From the NCBI GenBank assembly GCA_049999725.1, contig JBNGIS010023069.1, positions 1-47,496 on the forward strand: a DNA stretch of 47,496 nucleotides. The letters run 5' to 3'. Source of the stretch: Haplomitrium mnioides (taxonomy: Eukaryota; Marchantiophyta; Haplomitriopsida; Calobryales). The notes beneath the pieces are model-generated. The model did not search any database. It was given only the letters and a program-made list of their open reading frames with translations, and had not been told where the DNA came from. This document shows positions 11,360 through 20,379 of the stretch, in pieces; the stretch's first letter is position 1; each line of letters begins with the position of its first letter. The translations under genes and the position numbers were made by a program.

Positions 11360-11825
11360 TCATGCATTATTTACACATGAGATCCAATGGTTTGTTATTC
11401 TCTGTGATATGTTTGTAGTTGTCATGAAATATGCGTGGATGATGTAGTTGCATAAGAAACACCATTCTGAGTCACACCATTCTGAGTCGAATTTCTATTT
11501 TTAGGTATTTTGAGTTTTTCGTCTTTTTCACCTAAGTATATAAGATATTGTATTTTCATCGAAAGATTATCTTTCAATGTCGTATAAACCAAGAGTAGAG
11601 TTGAGGTATTGCAGATCTTGGAGAAGCGTAGATTCGTTGTAAGAAAATGTGCATTGGTTCTGATATCGGAAAGGTCAATTGGAGTTTCTTGAGAATTGTA
11701 CTCACTCAAGAAAAACATTGTTAGTTGTTATGCTTCATATGCTTATGAGACCCAATTTTTTGCTCTTCTCTATGGTATTTTTGTAGTTGTCATGGAATGT
11801 GTGAACAATGTAGTTGTGTTAGTTA
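11360..11825. repeat. Direct repeat of about 95 bp, offset about 368 bp
   Basis: 11360-11455 and 11728-11822 share text such as TTTGTAGTTGTCATGGAAT and ATGAGA(T/C)CCAAT. The interval holds a TATA-like AAGTATATAAGA near 11534. It looks like a pair of short LTR ends or a tandem duplication. No PBS or coding region was found. Confidence 0.45.
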
Positions 11826-11996
11826 TGTACGTGCATACAACACTGTAGTTGTGGTTTTCACTTCAACTTAAGTAGAGAAATTGTTCGATTGACAGTTGCT
11901 AAAGGCGGGAGCATTATGTAATCAAAATTAAATAGGTCTTGCAATTTTTTTTCTTGAAGTAGAAGCAAGAAATACATTGTTATTATTACAAGTTGT

Positions 11997-12937
11997 TGTA
12001 AAAGGACTCAAAGATCAAGTTATGTGCAACAAGAGAAATATGAAAAGGAAGATCAAGTTTATAAGCAACAAGAGAAATAACTTGAGAAATAGTAAAAAGA
12101 CCAATCCAAGCAGGAGATAACCTACAAACTTGAGTATCTAAATACAATGAGAGATGACGAGCAAATAACATAACTTAGTCACATAAAACATAAGAGAAAT
12201 CACAACATCGTTTACTGACATATTTTTTTGCCAATTTTGAGCAATAGTAAGATGGTTGCGAGCATCTTGCAAAGAAAAAGATAATCAAGACAAAAGGTAG
12301 AAATACTTGGAATATTGGAAGAAGAAGGAGAAAGCAAACCATTTAGAACAAGAGGATGTTGACTTGAATTAAGGAGGAAAGGAGAAAACCAAGTACCTAC
12401 TTGTTTGGAGTTGTTGTAGGAAAACTTCATAGTCGATAAGAAGCTATCTTGATTGGTGTACTGAATGTTGATAAATGCGCAAAGCATATCCTCCACATTG
12501 CGATTAGCACACTCTATTTTCCCATATGTTTGAGGATTATAAGCAGTAGATATAAAGAGTTTGATTCCTAAAAGCTTGACTAACTTTTGCCAAAATTTTC
12601 CAATGAAATACGGATCTTTAACAGATATTGACACCTTGGGTATTCCATGATGACAAAATACAATATCAAAGTAAATTTTTGCCAATTGTGGAGCATCTAC
12701 TGCATCTATTGTCGATGCTAAATGAATCTGCTTGCTCAGCTTGTCCACAAACACCACAATGACAGTAAACCCATGAGACGTAGTTGGAAATGAAGTGACA
12801 AGACCCAAAATTACATGTTCTCAACGAGTAGTAGGTTATGGTAGTGGCTGAAGAAGTCTTGCTGGTTTTTGATTTGAATCTTTGTTTTGCTGACAACTTT
12901 CACATGAATGAACAAAACCACGAACATCTCAAGCAAA
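11997..12937 (-). pseudogene. Gypsy A2 integrase, distal part
   Basis: Reads from the zinc-finger end (FVHSCESCQQNKDSNQKPAR) into the catalytic core. LGLVTSFPTTSHGF has Gly where copy A1 has the first Asp, VKDPYFIGKFW covers the second acidic site, and QTYGKIECAN keeps the Glu. LDTQVCRLSPAWIGLF and LVAYKLDLPFHI follow. The frame then runs straight into the remnant of the 3' LTR, so chromodomain and most of the LTR are deleted. Its missing N-terminal part lies at 34919-35100 on the far side of the copia element. Confidence 0.85.
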
Positions 12938-12942
12938 GTTGG

Positions 12943-13132
12943 TAATAAATTAATGAGCTCAGATAGGCTGCTAGGCTAAGCTCGCAGCCCCCTTAGTTTA
13001 GTTAGGGTTAGTAATATAGCTGGGACAGATTGGAGTCACGAGTGTGCACTCCTGCCTTGTATGTAAATCACACCATTCTGTGCATTTTTTCTGTGAGTTC
13101 ATGTTTTTGATGCGCAGTGTAAATTCTTAACA
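12943..13132 (+). repeat. 5' LTR of copia element
   Basis: Shares GGCAGCCCCCTTAGTTTAGT-like text, GTAAATCACACCATTCTGTG and TTTTTGATGCGCAGTGT with 34711-34918. Ends CTTAACA. The initial TG has mutated. Confidence 0.88.
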
Positions 13133-13145
13133 TGCTATCAGAGCA
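13133..13145 (+). promoter_or_regulatory. Copia primer binding site
   Basis: TGCTATCAGAGCA directly after the LTR; one base from the initiator-Met tRNA type TGGTATCAGAGC. Confidence 0.75.
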
Positions 13146-13485
13146 GGTTCAGGAGTGGGTGCAACACTACGGAGAAAAAAAATTTGAGAAGAGGAAAAAA
13201 TAAATAGAACTCCATCGTGTGCTGCGGCGAAGTGTCAAAGAGTTGGCACAATAAGAAATTAGAAGCGAAGAAGAAATTGCTTGAAGAAGCTATTGTTGGT
13301 GTTTGCTGCAGAAAAATTGTTGGTTGTAGAATTAAAAAAACAAAATTGAAGGTGTTGTCGATCCTAATCTGCTGAAGAAGAAATTGCATAAGGAAGGCCA
13401 TTGGAAATTAGGGTTTCCAGCAATTTGAAGAAGGGAACAACATCACTTGTGAAAAAAACACCTCACAGAAGAATCGAAGCAGGTT

Positions 13486-13585
13486 NNNNNNNNNNNNNNN
13501 NNNNNNNNNNNNNNNNNNNNNNNNNNNNNNNNNNNNNNNNNNNNNNNNNNNNNNNNNNNNNNNNNNNNNNNNNNNNNNNNNNNNN
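13486..13585. other. Assembly gap (100 N)
   Basis: Run of N in the copia leader repeats. Confidence 0.99.
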
Positions 13586-13868
13586 CGTTGCAATCAGAGC
13601 AAGGTTTCCCAACAATTTTGATCCTAGGGAAACTTGAATCAAGAGATGTGGAGCAGAAACAAGGAAGTTGTGCTCGAATCAATGACCTGCTAAAGAAAAC
13701 TGCAGCAACATGAAAAAGTGTTGAAGTAGAGGTTGTGAAGAAAGAGTCTAACATAGAAGTTTTGGAGTCGGGTTGTCCAGCAATTTTGATCTAAGGACAA
13801 CTTGAATCAGGAGATTTGGAGTAGAAACAAGGAAGTTATGCTCGAATTAGTGACTTGCTGAAGAAAAA

Positions 13869-13968
13869 NNNNNNNNNNNNNNNNNNNNNNNNNNNNNNNN
13901 NNNNNNNNNNNNNNNNNNNNNNNNNNNNNNNNNNNNNNNNNNNNNNNNNNNNNNNNNNNNNNNNNNNN
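13869..13968. other. Assembly gap (100 N)
   Basis: Run of N in the copia leader repeats. Confidence 0.99.
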
Positions 13969-14440
13969 AGTCAAATCAACTGAATCAAAGGAGAACTCGT
14001 GAAGTTTTGCTCAAATTTGTGGGATGCTCAAGAAAACAGTAGCAACTGGAAAAAGGTGTCAAAGCAGAGGTTGTGAAGCAAGAATTTGACATAAACATTT
14101 TGGAGCAGGGTTGCCCAGCAATTTCAATCCTAGGGCATCTTGAATCAAGAGATTTGGAGCAGAAACAAGGAAGTTCTGCTCATCGATTCAATTTGTGGCT
14201 GAAGAGGATCACAACAACAAACAAGTCAAAGGAGATTTCTGAAGAAGATCAAATCAGTAGTTCATTGATCAAAGTAGGGTGCTGTTTGCAAGACAAGACA
14301 AATTGGAGGTGTTGGCAAGTCAGGTCGAATCGAAGGAAGTTGCAAGCACGAAGAAATCGAAGGTTCTGAGTGTTGGTTGGGAATGAATCGAAGAATCAAA
14401 GGAGGCATTTCTATTTTGTGCTTGAAGAAATTGCAAAACA

Positions 14441-14485
14441 CAACCGCTACTTTGAACCAGGAGCCGCTATTGAGTTCATGTTTCA
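14441..14485 (+). repeat. Left terminal inverted repeat
   Basis: Begins CAACCGCTACTTTGAACC and continues GGAGCCGCTATTGAGTTC. The complement of the right end begins CAGTTGCTACTTTGAACC and continues with AAGCTACTCAG. The 14-base GCTACTTTGAACCA is identical, and other differences are mainly C/T. The repeat runs into the 400-N gap. Confidence 0.7.
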
Positions 14486-14885
14486 NNNNNNNNNNNNNNN
14501 NNNNNNNNNNNNNNNNNNNNNNNNNNNNNNNNNNNNNNNNNNNNNNNNNNNNNNNNNNNNNNNNNNNNNNNNNNNNNNNNNNNNNNNNNNNNNNNNNNNN
14601 NNNNNNNNNNNNNNNNNNNNNNNNNNNNNNNNNNNNNNNNNNNNNNNNNNNNNNNNNNNNNNNNNNNNNNNNNNNNNNNNNNNNNNNNNNNNNNNNNNNN
14701 NNNNNNNNNNNNNNNNNNNNNNNNNNNNNNNNNNNNNNNNNNNNNNNNNNNNNNNNNNNNNNNNNNNNNNNNNNNNNNNNNNNNNNNNNNNNNNNNNNNN
14801 NNNNNNNNNNNNNNNNNNNNNNNNNNNNNNNNNNNNNNNNNNNNNNNNNNNNNNNNNNNNNNNNNNNNNNNNNNNNNNNNNNNNN
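14486..14885. other. Assembly gap (400 N)
   Basis: Run of N just inside the left end of the DNA element. It may hide more array sequence. Confidence 0.99.
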
Positions 14886-14954
14886 AATTCGTCAAAAATA
14901 AAATAAAACATATATCTTTTTATGAAAAAAATTTACAAGCAAACGTGAATGTCT

Positions 14955-15345
14955 AGTCAGGTACGGACTTTCAACCAAACTTTGAGAGTCGTAGCTATTA
15001 AATCCTAGGCAAGCATAGACTCCAAACTAGAACCCTAAAGCCTATGAATGCATAGACTACGAACAAGAATCCTTAAGCCAATACATGCCTAGACTCTGAA
15101 CAAGAACAATAAAGCTATGCACGCATGGACTTTGAACTAGAACCCTAGAGCCATTGCATGCCAAGATTCTAAGCAAGAACCTTAGAGCCTATGCACGTAT
15201 AGACTTTGAACAAGAACCCTTTGGTTTATGTGTGCATGGACTCTGAACAATAACCTGACAGCTTATACACGCATAGACTCCGAATGAGAACTCGAAAGCC
15301 TTAATGCACAAAGACTCTGAACAAGAACGTTAAGCTTGAGCGGCA
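14955..15345. repeat. Palindrome array, 36-37 bp period, beyond the ParB-methyltransferase stop
   Basis: About ten units, each with a core like CTATGCACGCATAGACT followed by a spacer like CTGAACAAGAACCCT. It sits 3' of the minus-strand gene, between its stop and the element end. Confidence 0.85.
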
Positions 15346-15599
15346 AAAGATTGCAAGAGTTCTTATACGCAAGGACTGCAAGCCCATGAGCAAAATGGAT
15401 AGAGAGAGCAACAAGATGAAACTTTGGCAAATAAAGCTTTAGAAAAAATAAACTTTATTAATAATACAAATTGTTCAAACAGATCCTCAGACTCTATCCT
15501 CTTCGGGAGGAACTATCTCATCTAAATCCAAAGGTTGAGGATCTGCAACCGCTAGAGAGTCCTGGTGAGACTTTCCAGTCCCAAATATTGCAATACAGT

Positions 15600-16346
15600 C
15601 ACCAGAAGCACTTGCAGTACCAGGAGGAATAGGTTCCTTGTGGTATGCATAAACGATTTGTGACTCAGTCACATCATATGGCAAGGAAGCCATCGTCAAA
15701 ATTCTCTTAGGAATGTAAATAGACTGGCGTCTATCATATTCCATAGCGATGCATTTTTGCATCAGCTTTAGAGCACAAACAAGGCTTGTGTCAGACCCAG
15801 AGCAGAGATCTAGGATCCAATCTTGCTCTGTTGATAAATGGTCGATGAAAAAATTATAAAGAGCCTATGGCTTCTGGTAAACATTGACAAGAGCATCATC
15901 TTTTGGATGTTTAAGTTTTACAGAAACTACGAGACAACTGAAAACACTATGCATAATCTGCCGAGGAAGTCCGATTGAAGAAGCAAGCTGCAAATTAAAG
16001 AGCCTCATGCTCCTCTTTCCTTCTTTACTCCAATAGCCCACAGTCCAATATTTGTGGGCATGTGTAATTTTGAGACCACCAAAATGATGAATGTTGCTTT
16101 TGTCCTTGCAAAAAGAAAAACAAACAAATCAACTATTGCAACAAAAATGCAGGAGAAGTAAAAAAAAGAAAAATAAAAAACAAACAAATCAAAGAAAAAC
16201 TTACCAGATGCCATAACAAAAGACCAAAAGTCTGAAGTTGTAACTGCCGCAAAAGATGATACTATGTCAAAAATATCATCTTTTGAAAAGGGTTCAGAGT
16301 CATCATACTTACATTCCTTAAGGTTGTAACCGTAAGGAATATCAAC
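15600..16346 (-). other. Beta-class DNA methyltransferase signature
   Basis: LAIVDIPYGYN near 16326-16355 resembles catalytic motif IV (DPPYG type, here DIPYG), with KYDDSEPFSKDDI behind it like the usual W-D segment. Further on, VNVYQKP-stop-ALYNFFIDHL and DWILDLCSGSDTSLVCALKL, then CIAMEYD, match the C-terminal motif I region (VLDPFxGSGTT...GIExD type). Motif IV before motif I is the beta-class order of N6-adenine/N4-cytosine enzymes. The FxGxG loop is LCSGSD here, so S-adenosylmethionine binding may be lost or altered. Confidence 0.7.
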
Positions 16347-16690
16347 AATAGCCAAAGTGAAACACCTAGGTTTCACAAGGCCCTTCAATTGTTGAGCATT
16401 GGCATTAGCATGGACTTGATAAAATGCCACGTTAAGACCATCGACGAAGAACATCAAATCTTCTTCCTCATCTCTCACAACTCTTTCAATTGTGAGAGAT
16501 GCAGCACCGATTTGTTGTCGTACTTTCCACTCTCTAGCCTTTTGGCAGTGGAGAAGAAAAGCATGAGAATGGGAGACTAAGGTGGGAGGTTAGTCTTGAT
16601 CTTCAAGGGCTTCTTTGACCCGTGATTGTTTTCGACGTTTCACAGATGTTGTCAAATTTTTTGCTAACTGTTGTTTAAAAGTTTTGTCCC

Positions 16691-17280
16691 CTGTACAAAA
16701 ACAAAGTAGAAAACATTAATAAGAGATTAAAAAAACATTTGAAGGTAGAGAACAACACTGACTTCCATGTGCGCATGGACATCGAAGTTCATGTGCATAT
16801 GGACTATGCAGTCCAAGCATGCAGGAACAACAAAGTCCATGTGCGCATGGACATCAAAGTCTAAGTGAGCTTGGACTTTGATGTTCCAACGCACAAGGAC
16901 ATCAAAGTCTAAGCGTGCATGGACTTAGTTGTCTTAGCTCGCAAGAACTATGAAGTCCAAGCGCGTAGGGATTGCAAAGTCCTTACACGTAGGAACTTTG
17001 ATGTCCTTGCTCACAGGGACATTGAAAGCCATGCGCACATGGACTTCGCAGCCCATGTGCACATGGACTTTGGTGTTTAAGGGAGCATAGACTTTAAAAG
17101 TCTAAGTGTGCTTGGACTTCGAAGTCCAGGCAAGAAATTGACTTCAATGTTCATGCACGCATGGACTTTGATGTCCAAGCACGCTTGGACGCTAAACTTT
17201 TTGTTTTAAACAAAGGACAAGTTACAAAAAGTTCAATGCAAATACAAAGAAATGAATGTGGTGTGAAAGGAAGAACTTAC
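16691..17280 (-). other. Intron of the ParB-methyltransferase gene holding a 24-bp array
   Basis: The donor GTAAGT follows GAAGCTTTTA, and the acceptor TTTTTGTACAG precedes GGGGACAAAAC, phase 0. Almost the whole intron is occupied by the palindromic array at 16763-17190. Confidence 0.75.
16763..17190. repeat. 24-bp tandem array of 18-bp palindromes (18 units)
   Basis: Each unit is a palindrome of the form GTCCATGYGCGCATGGAC plus a 6-base linker such as TTTGAA or ATCAAA. Because the linker and its edges (GACTTCGAAGTC) are also near-palindromic, the array has two dyad centres per unit and looks almost the same on both strands. Units vary at the centre (CGCG, TGCA, CACG), and some have paired changes that keep the dyad (AAGCACGCTT, AAGTGTGCTT). 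Confidence 0.92.
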
Positions 17281-17839
17281 TAAAAGCTTCTCAAAGCTTG
17301 AATAAAATGAGGCCATCTTGGACTCTTTAGTGTGAAGAGGGTACTTCTGTCTTGCCTCCTCCCACGTGCTACAGTACACCTTAGAACAAAAGCCTTTTAC
17401 CATTACCACCAAAACTTTGTGTCTCTCTGCCTCCCGAGACATCTTGTCCATTAAAAGCTCTCCAGCTTCCATCTGCTTCAAAACAGAAATCTTCACTTCA
17501 TCAGATGACCCTGAAGGGACCTCCAAGGCATCTACTTCATGTCCTCCATTCTCAATGACCCCTTGGCCTTAGGCTTCTGACCCTTCAATGTATTTTTTTC
17601 CCACATTGAAAATATGCTCTGTAGTAAATCCTAGAGCTTGCCACTTTGGAATGCTAGTTGGAACCAGTTGTCTTGAGACATGACTGTCTTTTTAAAAGTT
17701 GACTTGTGTTTGATCTCCAAGGTCTCCAAAACTAGCTCTCTTTTAAATTTTTGGGATGAAACCATCCCACTCTCCACAAATCTCTGATGCCAATACTTAA
17801 CCTTTTGAATAGAGATCATTTCAAGCATGTACCTCAGGT

Positions 17840-18175
17840 TGTAATTGTCATCGGTAGCAAAAATGCAGGCCTTTGTTGGTGTGAGGCCCACGTAGACATA
17901 ACAATTGCAGAGCGACAAAGCAAGGTTCTTTGCTCCATATTTCGTGATAAGTAGCTACCTTGCTGCAACACTGTGATTGCCTCCCAACATCTCGTAACGA
18001 TACTTGTCAGGGTTCTTGATGTCAAACTCTAACTTGTCCTTCAAACCACACTTCAGGTCAACCACCACGATAAAGAAACTGTGTGCATACTTGTTTGTGA
18101 GCATTCTTTGCGCCATAAGATCAACAAAATCCTCATTCAATCTTTGAATCTGGAATGGACCCCAATTGTCCATTC
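17840..18175 (-). other. ParB-like N-terminal domain signature
   Basis: Three pieces match the ParB/Srx-type layout: GPFQIQRLNEDFVDLMAQRM (the box I region that precedes helix and strand), KYRYEMLGGNHSVAAR (box II, where bacterial ParB has a GxRRxxA-type turn), and CYVYVGLTPTKACIFATDDN (equivalent of the V-x-L-x-x-x-EA...EN segment). ParB proteins bind parS palindromes and hydrolyse CTP. GGNHS replaces the GERR-type CTP motif, so CTP use cannot be assumed. Copy 2 retains YKIVRGNHSATAR. A TAG follows AAR in copy 1. Confidence 0.68.
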
Positions 18176-18754
18176 TAGGCTTGGGCAAATTTAAATTTTC
18201 TAGCCTTATTGTTATTGTCTCTTCACGGACTCTATAGTGCTGGATTGCATACTCCCTTATCTTATTCTTGTCTTCCTTAGACACTGTCTGAGGATCCACC
18301 TGTTCCCTTTCTTGAAAAGTATGCAACCCCTTGTGGGATTTCCTTTTTGATCGAGATGTAGGAGCCTGAACTGGCTCCAGCTCTGCCTCCGAGTCTTGCC
18401 TTGAATTAGTTGGTGATGAAGACGAGAGGACAGAAGAAGTAGACTTTGCTTCAGATTCCGAGGGGGCTGGCTCCTCCTCAATAATGGGTGCTGCTGTAGG
18501 TTTTTTCTTTTTTGTGACCGGGTTCTTCTTCTTTGGAGCCTCAACTGACTTAGGCTCCTTTCTCTTCTTTTGGAAAGAAGTTTCTGTAGCGTGAATGAAG
18601 AATGTTGCTGCGGTCGGATGCGGCACCAGTAATTGAATATTGATGCCCTACTTGGCTTTAGAATCTTGATTTGCATGGTGAGTTTGATGAAATCCCGCTC
18701 GATGTGCTTCGTATCTTTGTACCCATCCACGAAGTCAGTCAAATATTGAGTGAA

Positions 18755-19063
18755 CTAAAAAAAAGAACAAAAAAAAATTTGGCATAAGTAAAAATATCAA
18801 ACTCACATTCATAGCACACAGAGACTTGAATAACATGTCGAGCAAGTAGTGAACAATGTAGTCCATGCGCGCATGAACAATAGAAGTCCATGTACATATG
18901 GACAAAATGAGTCCATGCGAGCATGGAGACCCATGTTCCATGCGCGCATGGACTTTGAAGTCCATGCGCGCATGGAAATCAAAGTCCAAGTGCTCACATA
19001 GACTCACTGCAAGTAACAACTTAGTAAAGAAAGAAACAAAAGAAAAAGGATTTAAAAATTCAC
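18755..19063 (-). other. Intron of the ParB-methyltransferase gene holding a second 24-bp array
   Basis: The exon ends KEDGK before donor GTGAAT, and the next exon begins FTQYLTDFVDGYKD after a T-rich TTTTTTTTAG acceptor, phase 0. The corresponding intron of copy 2 starts after AQKNKQ and also holds an array. Confidence 0.75.
18861..19004. repeat. 24-bp palindrome array (about 6 units)
   Basis: TCCATGCGCGCATGGA, a perfect 16-base palindrome, occurs at 18937-18952 and 18961-18976, separated by CTTTGAAG. The flanking units are one or two bases off. 24 bases equal 8 codons, so both strands encode similar periodic peptides (MRAWTSKS-like) with no sign of selection. Confidence 0.9.
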
Positions 19064-19209
19064 CTTGCCATCTTCTTTTGAGGCCTGAAGATGCGCAACA
19101 AAAACATCTCTCTCTTTGTAGTCCAAAAAATCAAATCGCTTGCGATTTGCACAATATAGCATAATTGAGTCTTGGGCTTGCATAAGCAGCCCAATGTTGA
19201 CTTTCTTTC

Positions 19210-19719
19210 TATAATGATCACTAAATTTAGTAAGCAACAACTAAAAAATAGCAACAACTATATCTAGAAAGCCATTATTAAGTTAGAGTATCAAAAAATG
19301 AGTGTTATTATAAAGAAAGTGACACGTGGCAATAGGAGAGAAAGTCAACGAATTAAAGTGGAAAAAATGGCACTTTAGAAGAGGATAAAGACACAAGGAG
19401 AGCGGAGGATTAAAGCAAATAGAAGATTCTAAGATAAGTACACGTGGCAAAAGAAGAACTAAAGAGAAATGGAAGGTTCTAAAGATAAGAACACATAGCA
19501 GAAGGAGAATAAAAGTAAAGGGTGGTCCAATTAGAGGAGGATAGAAAAAGAACCAATGGGGTTTTGCCACCTATATAAGCAAAGTGCTTTTCACTTAGTA
19601 TATAAAGAAGGGAGAGGGTCTTGTTGGGCATCTCTTACCTTGTGGGTTCTTGAAGTTCTTTATGTGCTACTCTTGTATATGCTAATTTTTGGTATGCAAT
19701 ATATGTGTGTAGTGTTACA
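19210..19719 (+). repeat. 5' LTR of gypsy B
   Basis: Starts TATAATGATCAC (3' copy TGTAGTGGTCAC) and ends GTGTTACA. Near-identical to 24638-25149, with mostly transition differences. It has a TATA-like CTATATAAGC near 19570. Confidence 0.93.
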
Positions 19720-19720
19720 A

Positions 19721-19732
19721 TGGTATCAGAGC
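19721..19732 (+). promoter_or_regulatory. Gypsy B primer binding site
   Basis: TGGTATCAGAGC, exact initiator-Met tRNA complement type, one base after the LTR. Confidence 0.9.
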
Positions 19733-20379
19733 TTGGTCTTCTCTAAAGAAGTGTGGACTACCTCTCTTTGTAAAAGCACTAAAGACCTCTTAGAAAAGTG
19801 GAATCTCCACTTTGCATGAACTCCAAGAGAGTCAAACTTTCAGGTTTTCATCAATAAATGATAGTAGATATCCCATCCTTTATAAACAAAGATAAGAAGT
19901 TTGACTTGATGTTATGATAGCTAATAGATAGAGGAGCATTTGTACCTCCTAGAATTCTTCTATTGAATCCCTTTAATATTCGTGTGTTTAACATTGACAA
20001 ACATTTCTTTTGTCAATTTTTATTGTATAATTTTGGAGATGATTTTATGCTTTTTTTAATGGAATCAAGAGAGCCTGTTATCTTACTTGTAGTAAACTAT
20101 GGTGGTACGTGGGAGTGTTTTATTTATGTTTTATGGTAGGTAGAAAATGGATTTGAACCAAGCTCCTCTAGATGAGTTCAACTCCAAGTGCCATATTTCT
20201 ATTCAAGTAACGCTCAAACAAACGCAACAAGATTTCCTTGTTCGTAAGTTTGGAGAGAGGTTTTGTGAGTCAGTGCTAGCCTCAACTAAACCTTTTATTT
20301 TACCTATTCTACATAATTGGAATGTGTATATATTTGCTTTTGTATAAGTCGTTCGTAGCTAAGTTGTGGCAAAAAAACC
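19733..20379 (+). other. Gypsy B leader, no gene
   Basis: Non-coding leader between primer site and gag. A 66-codon open frame at 20147-20347 shows no domain I know and has no counterpart in the other gypsy copies here. Confidence 0.5.

Larger units (their letters stand above)
13133..14440 (+). repeat. Copia leader with tandem repeats of about 167 bp
   Basis: Purine-rich, GAAGAA-rich leader between the primer site and gag. The phrase CAGCAATTTTGATC (variants) recurs near 13608, 13774 and 14113, followed each time by a GAATCAAGAGATTTGGAGCA-like phrase and GAAACAAGGAAGTT. The spacing is about 166 bp and then about twice that. Two 100-N gaps fall in this array, as expected for an assembly problem at repeats. 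No protein is supported, although short frames run through it. Confidence 0.7.

Noticed and set aside
14441-14485. Precise target-site duplication of the two-gene element
   Set aside because: Several short candidates (for example AAC) can be made by shifting the end; none is convincing by eye.
14370-14911. Long open frames across the 400-N run
   Set aside because: They are produced by untranslated N bases, not sequence.
16763-17190. CRISPR array
   Set aside because: The linkers are as repetitive as the repeats (6 bases, TTTGAA-like), there are no unique spacers, and the context is an intron of a plant element gene.
18735-19164. Overlapping genes on both strands with MRAW/HARM repeats
   Set aside because: They follow from the palindromic 24-bp array in an intron; frames stay open because 24 is a multiple of three.
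19283-19570. Hydrophobic minus-strand protein (also at 24713-25000)
   Set aside because: Both are antisense to the two LTRs of gypsy B; similarity is due to LTR identity.
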